This document shows, in pieces, positions 8,019 through 16,900 of a stretch of DNA of 64,000 nucleotides. The stretch spans positions 6,386,001 through 6,450,000 of the forward strand of contig NZ_CP107780.1 in assembly GCF_036345175.1 (NCBI RefSeq), given 5' to 3'. The translations under genes and the position numbers were made by a program. The notes beneath the pieces were generated by a model that was given only the letters and a program-made list of their open reading frames with translations, was not told the origin of the DNA and did no database searches. Positions within the stretch are counted from its first letter, which is position 1. The number at the start of each line of letters is the position of its first letter. The stretch is from Streptomyces sp. NBC_00576 (lineage in GTDB: Bacteria > Actinomycetota > Actinomycetes > Streptomycetales > Streptomycetaceae).

Positions 8019-8819
8019 ATGACGGCTGAGGGCGAGGCGCTGTTCGGCGGGATGGCGAACGCGGGGGCGGTCTTCCGCCGGGGTGCGCTGGTTGAGCGGC
8101 CGGCGCCGCGCAACGCACGCGCCCTGCATGCCTATCTCCTCGCGCTGAAGGAGCACGGCTTCGACGCGGCGCCGGCCCCTGTCGGTCTCACCGCGGACGG
8201 CCGTGAGCAGCTGACCTTCATCCCAGGCGACGTGGCTTTGCCACCCTTCCCGAACTGGGCGATGACGAAGGCTGCTCTCGAATCGGTGGGGAGCCTGCTG
8301 CGGCGCTTGCATGAGACCAGCGCGGCCGTGGCGGTCGACACCCATGCCGAGTGGCCCTGGGACCTGGCCGACCCGGAGGGGGGAACGATGCTGTGCCACA
8401 ACGACGTGTGCCCGGAAAACGTCGTCTTCCGCGACGGCCATGCCGCTGCCCTGATCGATTTCGACTTGGCGGCCCCGGGCCGCCCCCTCTGGGACATCGC
8501 CATGACCGCACGCTATTGGGTGCCCATGCTCGATCCCGGATCCGCAGCTGCCCTCCACCCCTCCGGGCTGGATGCGCCCGCACGGCTGCGGATCCTTGCC
8601 GACAGCTATGGCCTCTCGGCGGGGGACCGCACTGAGTTGCCCGGCGTCATCGAGCAGGCGACGGAGGTTTGCCGGGCCTTCGTTGCCCGCCGCACGGCCG
8701 ACGGTGACCCTGTCTATCTCCAAGCGCTGGCCGAGCGTGGCGGATGGGAACGCTGGGACCGTATGCAGACGTGGCTGGTGGACCACCGCAAGACGTTCAC
8801 GACTGCCCTGCTGAACTGA
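8019..8819 (+). CDS. Aminoglycoside phosphotransferase/choline-kinase-like protein (APH family)
   Basis: A 266-residue kinase-fold protein. It has the APH catalytic motif 'MLCHNDVCPENVVF' (catalytic Asp129, Asn134) and the Mg-binding 'ALIDFDLAAPG'. The N-terminal lobe is small, with 'GGMANAGAVFRRGALVERPA' in the nucleotide-binding position. Members phosphorylate antibiotics or small metabolites; the substrate cannot be told from sequence. Streptomyces genomes carry many copies, most with no resistance role. The ATG at 8019 follows a GTG nine bases earlier, which is also possible. The 254 bp upstream holds only a short GCTTG microrepeat near 7912-7926. Confidence 0.85.
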   Translation: MTAEGEALFGGMANAGAVFRRGALVERPAPRNARALHAYLLALKEHGFDAAPAPVGLTADGREQLTFIPGDVALPPFPNWAMTKAALESVGSLLRRLHETSAAVAVDTHAEWPWDLADPEGGTMLCHNDVCPENVVFRDGHAAALIDFDLAAPGRPLWDIAMTARYWVPMLDPGSAAALHPSGLDAPARLRILADSYGLSAGDRTELPGVIEQATEVCRAFVARRTADGDPVYLQALAERGGWERWDRMQTWLVDHRKTFTTALLN

Positions 8820-8976
8820 CCGGACCGGACGTTCGAGGCCAAAGGTCCGCGACTTCAGCCGAGCCGGGTCGGCAACCCTCCACACACCTGTCGGGGATGC
8901 GTGACGGAGGTCCACCGAGGCTTCGAAACTACCGCCAACAACCCCCACCCGGGCCAGCGGAACCACCCAATCGAAG

Positions 8977-9080
8977 TGGGGCCAAATCACCTTGCTGCAG
9001 GGGCGTGAATCACACCAGTCCGTGCCCCATCCACCCCGGCCGTGGAGCCAAAACAACTCCGTGCACTGGAGCCAAAACAA
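8977..9080. repeat. Repeated end motifs, probably of an IS21-like relic
   Basis: The related motifs GGGGCCAAATCA (about 8979-8990) and GGAGCCAAAACAA (9044-9056 and 9068-9080) recur in one orientation, the last two 24 bp apart. If the ISL3 insertion is removed, the sequence continues to CTTACAGACA (10861-10870), which read on the minus strand begins TGTCTGTAAG. A terminal TG followed by several copies of a short motif is the layout of IS21-family ends. No istA or istB gene remains, so this is at best a relic. It matters because the ISL3 element has landed inside it. Confidence 0.4.
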
Positions 9081-9100
9081 GGGTCTGGCCCAAGTTGTGT
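9081..9100 (+). repeat. Left terminal inverted repeat of the ISL3 element
   Basis: Identical over 20 bp to the complement of 10830-10849. The 8 bp target copy CAAAACAA lies directly outside it at 9073-9080. Confidence 0.93.
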
Positions 9101-9117
9101 GGGCCGACTACGCAGGG

Positions 9118-10728
9118 TCACGCGAGGAGGACGCGTTTCCGGAGGAGCGGGAAGCCTGCTCGGCCGAACATCTGCCTCTTGAGCATCTTGATCCGGTTCA
9201 CTGCCCCTTCCACTGGGCCCGAGTTCCAGTCGGTGGTCAGTCCGGCGGTCACTGCGTCGAAGTCGGCTTCCAGGCCGACGGCGAAGGTGCTGACGCCGGG
9301 GAGGCCGGCGGTCATGGCGTCGGTGATCCAGTCGGTGAGCCGGCCGCCGTCGAGCGTGGTGAGCATCTCGGCGAACGAGCCGACCAGATGGGCGGTCGTC
9401 TCCAGCTCCGGGCACTGGTCCAGGACCGTCTTCCTGCGGATCTTCTCTTCTTCGGTGAGGGTTGCGGGGTGCCGGGTGAGCCAGCCGGTGACCTGGCGGA
9501 TCGACGGCGCGGCCGGCGCCGGCGGGGTGCCGTTCGACGCGGGCAGGGCCTTGCGGACCCACAGCTGGACGGTGGAGTAGTGACCGCGGAAGCCTCGGGC
9601 TGTGATCTCGCGGTGGAGATCGAGGATGGTCACCTTCCCTTCGGTTTCGGCCCAGCGTTGCGTCAGGTAGGGCTTGAACGGGTCGAGTTTGCTGGGCTGT
9701 TGGCGCTTTCGGCCCTTGACCATGTCCTGCCAGCGGGCGGCGCGGGCGTACCGCTGGACGGTATGCCGTCCCCAGCTCAGGTGCCGGGCGATCTCCCGGA
9801 GCCCCAGTCCCTGGGCGAGCAGGTCGTGGACGAGCGCGTGATGCACCCGGGCGCGTTCGGCGAACTTTCCGGACGGCTCGTCGTCCTCAGGGGCCGGCGC
9901 GTCCGTGGTCTCCCACTCAGGTTCGGGCCGAGGTGCCGGGACGGGAAGGTCACGGAGGCAGGGGCGATGGGCGGCGACCGTCTTCTCGGCCGCGTTGGCG
10001 AGGTTCTGCCACAGGTGGAAGCGGTCGGCGACTTGCAGAGCCTGTGGTGCGGCGGTGTGAGCCGCGTCGGCGTAGGCCCCGGAGCGGTCGCGGCAAATGA
10101 CCTCGATCTGCGGGTGCCGGGCCAGCCACGGTGCGAGGGTGGCGGCGTCCCGTTCGGGCAGCAGGTCCAGGACCCGGTGCGTCTCCGCGTCGATCACCAC
10201 GGTTCCGTAGACGTGCCCGCGGCGCAGTGCGAAGTCGTCGACCCCGACCGCCCTCGGCCGGGTCGCAGGCGGGTCGGGGAGGTCCATCACCCGCCGCAGC
10301 AGCGTATTGCGGCTGGTGACGATGCCCAGGTGTGTGGCGAGGCGGGCGCCGGCCCGGCCGGCCAGTGCCAGCCCGACCTTGCTCATCGTGGACCGCAGAC
10401 GCTCGGTGGCCCGGCCGTGGCGCCTGGTGAGTCCCGGCACCTGTTCGACGAACGTGCGCCGCGGGCATGCCGCGCTCGCGCAGACGAACCGGCGGACTCG
10501 CAGTACCAGTACGCACGGCCGTCCGGCACAGGCCAGGTCCGCGGGGAAGCGCAGGTAGGAGCCGTGGATCTGAGCCGACCAGTCCCCGCAGGCCGGGCAA
10601 CAAGCGCCGCTTGCGGTGCATCGCACCTCGACGCGTATCGCTTCGCCGTCCATCTCGGCGGACGTGAACACGACCTTCGTGTTCGACGGGAACAACAACT
10701 CTTGCACTGGAGACGGATCTTCGTTCAC
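9118..10728 (-). CDS. tnpA: ISL3-family transposase
   Basis: The 536-residue protein has the N-terminal zinc finger of the family (CCPACGDWSAQIHG, then CASAACPRRTF), an HTH region, and a DDE core with 'AVGVDDFALRRGHVYGTVVI', 'IEVICRDRSGAYADAAHTAA' and the final 'NSGPVEGAVNRIKMLKRQMF'. A central insertion of about 150 residues contains a second HTH (LREIARHLSWGRHTVQRYAR), as in long ISL3 transposases. Length and motifs are complete. It occupies nearly all of the element between the inverted repeats. Confidence 0.96.
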   Translation of the reverse strand: MNEDPSPVQELLFPSNTKVVFTSAEMDGEAIRVEVRCTASGACCPACGDWSAQIHGSYLRFPADLACAGRPCVLVLRVRRFVCASAACPRRTFVEQVPGLTRRHGRATERLRSTMSKVGLALAGRAGARLATHLGIVTSRNTLLRRVMDLPDPPATRPRAVGVDDFALRRGHVYGTVVIDAETHRVLDLLPERDAATLAPWLARHPQIEVICRDRSGAYADAAHTAAPQALQVADRFHLWQNLANAAEKTVAAHRPCLRDLPVPAPRPEPEWETTDAPAPEDDEPSGKFAERARVHHALVHDLLAQGLGLREIARHLSWGRHTVQRYARAARWQDMVKGRKRQQPSKLDPFKPYLTQRWAETEGKVTILDLHREITARGFRGHYSTVQLWVRKALPASNGTPPAPAAPSIRQVTGWLTRHPATLTEEEKIRRKTVLDQCPELETTAHLVGSFAEMLTTLDGGRLTDWITDAMTAGLPGVSTFAVGLEADFDAVTAGLTTDWNSGPVEGAVNRIKMLKRQMFGRAGFPLLRKRVLLA

Positions 10729-10829
10729 GGCAACCGAATGTCGAGCACCTCAGCCATACGAGGAGCGAAATCAAGGCGACTTCCGAACCCCCGCCATAAA
10801 GATCAACAGCTACAACGAGTAGCCGGCTT

Positions 10830-10849
10830 ACACAACTTGGGCCAGACCC
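10830..10849 (-). repeat. Right terminal inverted repeat of the ISL3 element
   Basis: Perfect 20 bp complement of the left end; the second target copy CAAAACAA follows at 10850-10857. The transposase start lies about 100 bp inside this end, so the promoter must be in 10729-10829. Confidence 0.93.
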
Positions 10850-10857
10850 CAAAACAA

Positions 10858-11167
10858 GTGCTTACAGACACCTGCGTCGGCCAGCGTCCGTTTCCGGCCT
10901 GTTGTCAGTGGCGGGATCTAGGTGTGGTGTCTCAGGAGACTGGTTACGGCTGAAGCTTGTCTCGTCGCGCAGTAGCCCTCCCCGTATCCGGGGAGGGCTA
11001 CTGGCGGGGCTCCTCGGTGGCGCGGTGTGGTGGTTTCCAACTCCTGACCCCCGCCCGCCGGTTCTCCTTGCCCCTACAGGTAGGCGGGTCTGCCCGTTCG
11101 TCTCTCGTGCCGCGCGCGTGTGTGCTGGTAGACAGGGAGGTCGGACCCCTGAGGAAGAGGAGCCGGC
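10858..11167. other. Intergenic stretch of 310 bp between the IS and the DUF4157 gene
   Basis: It holds the presumed outer end of the IS21-like relic (10861-10870), a strong hairpin (10970-11003) and the ribosome binding site GAGGAG just before the GTG start of the DUF4157 gene at 11168. No convincing -35/-10 pair was found and no coding frame has gene-like codon use. Confidence 0.6.
10970..11003. terminator. Perfect 14 bp stem hairpin
   Basis: CAGTAGCCCTCCCC (10970-10983) pairs perfectly with 10990-11003 across the loop GTATCC. There is no T-run on either side. It could terminate transcription coming from either direction near the IS, or insulate the downstream gene. Confidence 0.6.
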
Positions 11168-12613
11168 GTGCGGGCACGGAGAAGTCGGGACAGCGAGCGG
11201 GAACTCCTGGCCGTGCCGACGGCCGGCGCGAAGCGGCCGGTGGCGGGTGCGGCCGGGCCGCTCGGTATGCAGCCGGCGATCGGCAACGCCGCGGTGGTGC
11301 AGTTGCTGCGGCGAGCCGGGCACCCCGGGGCGCTGGACCGGCACCGGCACGGATCCGGATGCGGGCATACCGAGGAGCCGAGGCAATCAGAACAGTCGGA
11401 GCCGTCGGCGCAGTCGGTGGTGCAGCGTTCGACGGTGCCCGGCGTGCTGCGCGGCAGCGGACGGGCGCTGGACACGACCACCCGTACCGACATGGAGGGC
11501 CGCCTCGGCGCCGACTTCTCCGACGTACGGCTGCACACCGGCGCCGAGGCCCGCCGTTCCGCCGCCGAGATCGGTGCGCGTGCCTACACCTCCGGCAACC
11601 ATGTCGTCATCGGCGACGGCGGTGGCGACCGGCACACCCTCGCCCATGAGCTGACCCACGTCATCCAGCAGCGCCAGGGCCCCGTCGCGGGTACCGACAA
11701 CGGCGACGGGCTGTCCGTCTCCGACCCCGGCGACCGCTTCGAACGGGAGGCCGAGGCCAACGCCCGGCGCGCGCTGAACGGTCCTCCCGTCGCGCGGACC
11801 GTCGACGCCGACCGCTCCGCGCACGGGGGCGACGGCAGCGCCGTCCAGCGGGTGAAGCGCACCCGCGAGGAGAGCACGGAAGAGGAGATCTCCGAGGACG
11901 CGGTCAACCTGATCGCCGCCTCCGCCGGGCGGGAGGAGACCTACGCGGGCGGGCAGGGGCGCAAGCTCCCCAAGACGCCCGAGGAGGCAGCCTGCTGGGA
12001 GTGGGCTGTGCGGGCCGCCGCGGACTCCGGCGGCCTCGACCGGGGTGAGTACTGGAGCTATCTCATCGGCCTGAGCCAGGAGGACGACGTACGGGAGCTG
12101 GACCAGGTGGAGCCCGTGGTCAGAAGCGATCTGGACCGGTTGCGGGGCGACATCACGGCCGCGGGCATGGCCTTCGACCCCGGGAACCTCGACGCCCCGA
12201 AAGACGAGGCCGCGATCCGCCCCCTCATGGAACGGGCGGTCCGGACCTTCGTACAGTCCCACGGCCTGCGGATCGACGCCGCGAACCCGGCGGGCTGGAT
12301 CATGTGCCACTACCGGATGGACGGCGCTTTCGGCGTCCCCGAGCACTTCTGGATCGAACTCCCCGTCCCGGCGGGCGGACGGGTGCTCCTCCAGACCGTC
12401 CCGGACATCCCGTACATCGAGGCAGGCGGCACCGATCTGCGCTGGCACGACGAGAACAGCGTGGCAGAACGGCAGGAAGGGCACGCGACCTACCAGACCA
12501 TCGAGGTGCCGGTCGCGGCGCTCAAGGGCCGTCACTCCGAGATCATCAACGGCATCATGGCGAGGGGCCGACGCACTCGTCGCAAGCCGACGGCGTCCTC
12601 CTCCGGAACCTGA
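11168..12613 (+). CDS. DUF4157 (eCIS core domain) metallopeptidase-like effector protein
   Basis: This 481-residue protein has an N-terminal region with 'GMQPAIGNAAVVQLLRRA', then the DUF4157 domain (about 95-170: 'MEGRLGADFSDVRLHTGAEA', 'AYTSGNHVVIGDG') with the zinc-protease motif HELTH (His160, Glu161, His164) and 'IQQRQGPVAGT'. Residues 185-200 repeat the usual 'DRFEREAEANARRAL'. The last 250 residues are unrelated to DUF4157 and look like an effector domain with a Cys/His-containing core ('WIMCHYRMDGAFGVPEHFWI'). DUF4157 proteins associate with extracellular contractile injection systems as loaded effectors. None of the eCIS structural genes is in this window, so it is an orphan here. 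No signal peptide is seen. The start is GTG with RBS GAGGAG. Confidence 0.85.
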   Translation: MRARRSRDSERELLAVPTAGAKRPVAGAAGPLGMQPAIGNAAVVQLLRRAGHPGALDRHRHGSGCGHTEEPRQSEQSEPSAQSVVQRSTVPGVLRGSGRALDTTTRTDMEGRLGADFSDVRLHTGAEARRSAAEIGARAYTSGNHVVIGDGGGDRHTLAHELTHVIQQRQGPVAGTDNGDGLSVSDPGDRFEREAEANARRALNGPPVARTVDADRSAHGGDGSAVQRVKRTREESTEEEISEDAVNLIAASAGREETYAGGQGRKLPKTPEEAACWEWAVRAAADSGGLDRGEYWSYLIGLSQEDDVRELDQVEPVVRSDLDRLRGDITAAGMAFDPGNLDAPKDEAAIRPLMERAVRTFVQSHGLRIDAANPAGWIMCHYRMDGAFGVPEHFWIELPVPAGGRVLLQTVPDIPYIEAGGTDLRWHDENSVAERQEGHATYQTIEVPVAALKGRHSEIINGIMARGRRTRRKPTASSSGT

Positions 12614-12763
12614 CGGGTCCTGCGAGCCGGACCCGGCCGGTCCGGCCGGTTCGTTTCCGGGCCGGCGTTCGCGGAGGTCCAGCCGTGGTTCGCCGAACTG
12701 CTCGCGCTCGTCGAGTCGAGGGAGCACGACCGGTTCAACGACGCGATAGGTTGCCCGCCATGA
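12614..12763 (+). pseudogene. 3' remnant of an unknown gene, coupled to the GNAT gene
   Basis: Directly after the DUF4157 stop, the same frame stays open for 49 codons and ends with 'FAEVQPWFAELLALVESREH' and 'DRFNDAIGCPP'. The codons have strong third-position GC and the TGA overlaps the ATG of the GNAT gene (ATGA), as in an operon. There is no start codon within it. It is most simply the end of a gene whose 5' part was replaced when the DUF4157 gene came in. I do not recognise the family. Confidence 0.45.
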
Positions 12764-13299
12764 CTGGACTCGGACCCGTTGCCTGGCCACCTGCCCCGAT
12801 AAGGACCGAACGGCTTGTGCTCCGCGAGTCCGAGGCCCGGGACCGTGCGGCGTTCATCGAACTGCTGGCGTCGCCAGAGGTGCACACCTACCTTGGCGGC
12901 CCCCGGCCGCGTGACGAGCTTGAGCGCGAGATGCCCGGGGTGCCCGAGCGGTGGCCCGGGAGTTTCGTTGTTGATCTCGACGGGGCGATGATCGGCCTGA
13001 TCCTGCTCAGAAGAGCAACGGAGCACCGTCGCCCGGCGGCCGAGGGGAAGGTCGATCTCGGCTACCTGTTCCTGCCGCGGGCGTGGGGATTCGGGTACGC
13101 CGCCGAGGCGTGCGCGGCGGCGCTCGACTGGTTCGACGGCGTCCTTCCCGGCGAGCCGGTGGTGCTCGCCACCCAGACCGCCAACGTCAGCTCGATGCGC
13201 CTCGCGGCGAAGCTGGGGTTCACCGAGGTAGAGCGGTTCGAGGCCTGGGACGCCGAGCAGTGGCTCGGCCTGCGGTCCCCGGTCGCGCGGGCTGGCTGA
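12760..13299 (+). CDS. GNAT-family N-acetyltransferase
   Basis: A 179-residue protein of the RimJ/RimL-like acetyltransferase group: it opens with 'IRTERLVLRESEARDRAAFI', carries the acetyl-CoA-binding stretch 'LGYLFLPRAWGFGYAAEACA' and ends with 'NVSSMRLAAKLGFTEVERFE'. Such enzymes acetylate the N-terminus of proteins, or small amines or antibiotics; the substrate is unknown. The ATG overlaps the stop of the preceding remnant (ATGA), so it was once the second gene of an operon. A strong terminator follows. Confidence 0.88.
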   Translation: MTGLGPVAWPPAPIRTERLVLRESEARDRAAFIELLASPEVHTYLGGPRPRDELEREMPGVPERWPGSFVVDLDGAMIGLILLRRATEHRRPAAEGKVDLGYLFLPRAWGFGYAAEACAAALDWFDGVLPGEPVVLATQTANVSSMRLAAKLGFTEVERFEAWDAEQWLGLRSPVARAG

Positions 13300-13344
13300 G
13301 CGGCCCCCGATCTGACGTTCAGGTCACGTCAGGTGACCACGGAA

Positions 13345-13380
13345 GCGGGCCCGCGTGTCGTCACGCGGGCCCGCCGTTTT
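13345..13380 (+). terminator. Rho-independent terminator after the GNAT gene
   Basis: GCGGGCCCGCGTG (13345-13357) pairs perfectly with 13362-13374 over the loop TCGT and is followed by CGTTTT: a strong 13 bp stem with a T-run. Confidence 0.85.
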
Positions 13381-13405
13381 CGAGTGGGCGGTCAGCGCCA
13401 CTCAG

Positions 13406-13442
13406 TGTTCCGGGCCTACGACGACGAAGGGCCCCCGGAACA
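13406..13442 (-). terminator. Probable terminator for the toxin-immunity operon
   Basis: TGTTCCGGG (13406-13414) pairs with CCCGGAACA (13434-13442); CCT/AGG and GC pairs extend the stem inwards. It lies just past the immunity gene stop (13472), in a convergent arrangement with the GNAT terminator. Confidence 0.6.
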
Positions 13443-13471
13443 TGCCGGGAGCCCTTCTCCTTCTCTTTCGG

Positions 13472-13948
13472 TTACGCCGGGAAAACGCGGTCCAGAACTG
13501 ACCGCACTTCCCTGATCTCACGCTTCCATCGATCACTCGTCATGATCTCGCGATCCCAGGCGACCACGGGCTCGTCCCCCGACACGCAGTAGCCGTAGAT
13601 CTGGTCCGCGATGTCGTCCGTGAAGAGGTGGTCGAAATGAAAGGCCCCCTCGAACGTCAGCCACGCGATTCCCTCCGCGTGCGCAGCCGCTTTCCGCAGG
13701 CACTCCCGCAGATATCCGGGGAAGTCCGGGTCGTCCAGGCGATCGTCCTCGAAGGTGAGGTCGTACTCCTGGACGGTCGCCTGCCGCTCCCTGGGCTCGG
13801 AGGTCATCTCATAGAGGCCGACCTCGTCCGGACAGGTGCCGGAGATGTCGAACTCGCCTTTCTCCAGGCGAGGTTCGACCCGCCCGATCGTGAAGAGGAT
13901 GACGACCGCGGGGCCACTCCACGTGATGGCCTCCTTGAGGGCGCTCAC
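13472..13948 (-). CDS. Probable immunity protein for the adjacent polymorphic toxin
   Basis: A 158-residue acidic protein whose GTG start (13946-13948) overlaps the toxin stop as GTGA, so the two are translationally coupled. It has no signal peptide and is rich in Asp/Glu ('EYDLTFEDDRLDDPDFPGYL'), as expected for a cytoplasmic inhibitor of a basic nuclease toxin. I do not recognise the family; the function is inferred from position directly after a Hint-toxin gene, the constant arrangement in polymorphic toxin systems. A GTG at 13960 is another possible start. Its own terminator follows at 13406-13442. Confidence 0.75.
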   Translation of the reverse strand: MSALKEAITWSGPAVVILFTIGRVEPRLEKGEFDISGTCPDEVGLYEMTSEPRERQATVQEYDLTFEDDRLDDPDFPGYLRECLRKAAAHAEGIAWLTFEGAFHFDHLFTDDIADQIYGYCVSGDEPVVAWDREIMTSDRWKREIREVRSVLDRVFPA

Positions 13949-16900
13949 AGGAGGCCCCACTGCGCCAGTCTCTTGGCCCCGGGCATCATCGCGGTGATGA
14001 TCTTGCCCTGGTAGGGGCCTTCCTTTGCCACCATGATCACCACCACCCTGCCGTTGACCTTTTTGGCGAAGGCCTTGGCCTGTGTGCCACCAGTCTTCCA
14101 GTCGAACGTCTTGTCCGGCGACGTCAGAACCTGCGAGAAGTTCTTCTTGAAGTAGTCGAGCTGGGAGGCGACGCTTCCCTTGTTGGGAATCAGTCCGTCA
14201 TCCTTCAGGTGTCGCATGGCGTGACCGCCGCCCTTGTTCAAATCGGTGAACGCGTCCCCGACCGTGTCCTGCGTCCAGCCGATGGGGCAGCTCGCGTTGT
14301 GCACCAGAACAGGGGTCTCACCCGCCACCACATAGTAGGTGTGGAAGTCGGCGATCGTCAGATTGTGGACGCGCTGCTCGGGCGTGGCCCAGGCCCTGGT
14401 CGCGCCGACCTCGGCGGACGCACCGGCGTCGGTCCGCAGTGCGTCGCCGGGTGCGAGCTGCCCGGCGTCGGTCCAGGTGCCCTTGTCACCCGTCACCCAG
14501 AAGGGGTGGTTGTCGGTGGCGGTCACCGTGCCCGTGGACTGCCCGCCGGGACTGGTGACGGTGATGTCCACGAGGTTCTTCTGACCCCTGCTGCCGATGG
14601 TCAGCTGGACGGGCTTCGCCTCGGTACGGCCGGACTCCGGGTCGGTGGATCTGACCTGGTCGCCGATCCGGATGTCCTCGATCTTTTCGGTCCGGCCATC
14701 GGCCATCAGGACCCGGGTGCCCGGCGTGAAGCTGCTCTTCCCGCAGTTGATCTTCTTGAAGATCTTGAGCTTGAGAGCGCTGAGCGCGAGGCCCGTGAGG
14801 CACGAGGGCTTCTTGGTCGTCAGGCACTCCTCGATCTCCTCGGCACCGACGTACCAGGCGATCAGGCGGTCGAGAGTGGTGGAGGTGATGCAGCCCATGC
14901 CGCCGGCGCCGTCACCACCACAGACGAGGATCGTCTCGCCCGGCTTCAGTTCCCCGTTCTCCAGGACGATGGAGCGGTAGTCGACCAACCGCCGCTCGAG
15001 TGCCGCGCGCAGTTCGTTGTCGGTGAGCGGCTTGCTGGTCTGCTGAGCGGCCTCCTCCTTGATCTGCGCCTTGAGTTCCGCGACCAGAAGGTCGGCCGCG
15101 GTCTTCATGGCCGAGGTGGCCGCCTTGGCGGCCGCGGCGGAGTCCGCGTCCGCCGCCAGCGCGGAAAGACCGGCCTGATAGGCGGAGTTGTTGGCGTCGA
15201 GGGAGTAGCCGTAGGCGATCGCGGCTGAGTGCTGGGCGCGGTCCGCCGAGCGGGCCGCCGACTGTGCGTCCGCCTGGGCCGCCGCGGCCGCGTTCCGGGC
15301 GGTCCGTGCGGACTCGGCCGCATCGGCGGCGGAGTCCGCGGCCTGGTCGGCCGACTTGTCGGCCTGCGCGGCGTACGTGTTCGCCTGGTCGGAGGACGCC
15401 TTGGCCTTGTTGGCCCATGAGGTGGCCTCGGCGGCGTTCTTACGGGCCTCGGCAGCGGCCTTCTGTGCCTCGGCGGCGTTCTTCTGGGCGAGCGCCGCCG
15501 ACTTGTACGCGGCCTGCAGCAGGACGTTGACCTCGGCGATGTGGGCGGCCGCGTTGGCGTCCCGCTGGCGCGCCTTGTACAGGCCGATCTCCAGGAAGGG
15601 ACGCAGACCGGACGCCGGTCCCGATAGTACGGCCTGTGCCGCGGCCTGGACCTCGGGACCGCCCGTGGACAGGGCCTGGGTGACCGCCACGCGGTCGTCG
15701 TCCTCCTGCGCCTTGTACTGCCCGGTCTCCAGGAACGCCGCCATGTCGGCCGCGGTACCGTCCAGCGCCTTGCTCGCGGCGGCCTTCACTCCCGGACCGC
15801 CCGCAGCCGCGATCTTGGCCACCGCGACCCGGTCGTCGTCCGCCTTGCCCGGATAGGCGCGGGTGCGCAGCCACTCGCGCACCTGGCCGATCGGCTTGTC
15901 CAGCACCTCCAGCGCGGCCTGCCGCTGCGCGGGGATCTCGCTGGTCACGGCGATGTGGCCGACGCTGGCCCGGTCGTCCTGCTCCATGGCCAGCGCCAGC
16001 CTGGCGCGCACGAACTCGGCCACGTCGTCGTCGCTGCCCGCCAGTGCGTCCCCGGCGGCGTCCTTGACCCACGTCCCACCGCTGGTGAGCAGGTTTACCG
16101 CGGCCTGGCGTCCCTTGTCGGCCGTGACCGACAGGTCGGATGCCGCCGCGGCCTCCGTCAGCAACTGCTGGGTCCGGTCGCCGAGTTCCTGGATGCGGCC
16201 GATCTCCCACTGGGAGGAGGCCACCTTCTCGGCGTAGGCCTCGGCGGCCTCCTCGGCCGCCAGGACCGCCTCGTCCTGCTGCTGGGCCAGCCGCTCGGCG
16301 TCCGCCTTGCGCGCCAGCTCCACCACGGTCGAGGCCTGCTCGGCCGCCGTCATCGCGTTGTTCGCGGCCTTGGTGGCCTCGTTCGCGGCCTCGGTGGACG
16401 CCTTGGCGGCGTCCACCGCCTTGCCGGCCTCGTCGGCTGCCTTGTTCGCGGCGATCGCCGCGGCCTCGGCATGTGCGGCGGTCTCGTTGGCCGCGTCGCG
16501 CGACTGCCGGGCAGCCGTGGCGGCCTGTTTGGCGTTGGACTGCGCCACACCTGCGGCCCGGGTGGCCTGGTCGGCCAGCCGCTTGGCCTTGGCCGCCGCC
16601 GCGGCGGCCTCATCCCCCTTGGCGCCGGCCTGGCCGGCCCAGCGGCCCGCGTCCGCGGCCGCGGCGGCCGCAGCCGCCGCGTTCACCCCGGCGCTGGCCG
16701 CGGCACCGGCGGCGGTCGCCGCCTGGTCGGCGGCGATACCGGCCTGGTCGGCGGCGACCGCCGCCTTCCGCGCACCGGCAGCCGCCGTGTTCGCCTTCTG
16801 CGCGGCCTCCCGGGCCTGCTTCGCCCGCGTGGCGTCCCCCGCGGCCGCACCGGCCGCGGACCTGGCCACGGACGCCGCGCTGCCGGCCTGGCCGGCGGCG

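Larger units (their letters stand above)
9081..10849 (-). mobile_element. Complete ISL3-family insertion sequence, 1,769 bp
   Basis: The ends are a perfect 20 bp inverted repeat: GGGTCTGGCCCAAGTTGTGT at 9081-9100 and its complement at 10830-10849. The element is flanked by identical 8 bp copies of CAAAACAA (9073-9080 and 10850-10857), the target duplication length typical of ISL3. It holds one transposase gene reading leftwards with an unbroken frame. Perfect repeats, intact gene and perfect target duplication indicate a recent insertion. The target appears to be the end of an older IS21-like element. Confidence 0.95.

Noticed and set aside
8019..8819. Antibiotic resistance by the APH-like gene
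   Set aside because: Sequence gives only the kinase fold; such genes are numerous in Streptomyces and no resistance context is present.
11387..12790. 467-codon minus-strand frame over the DUF4157 gene
   Set aside because: No recognisable domain and opposite to a gene with strong evidence.
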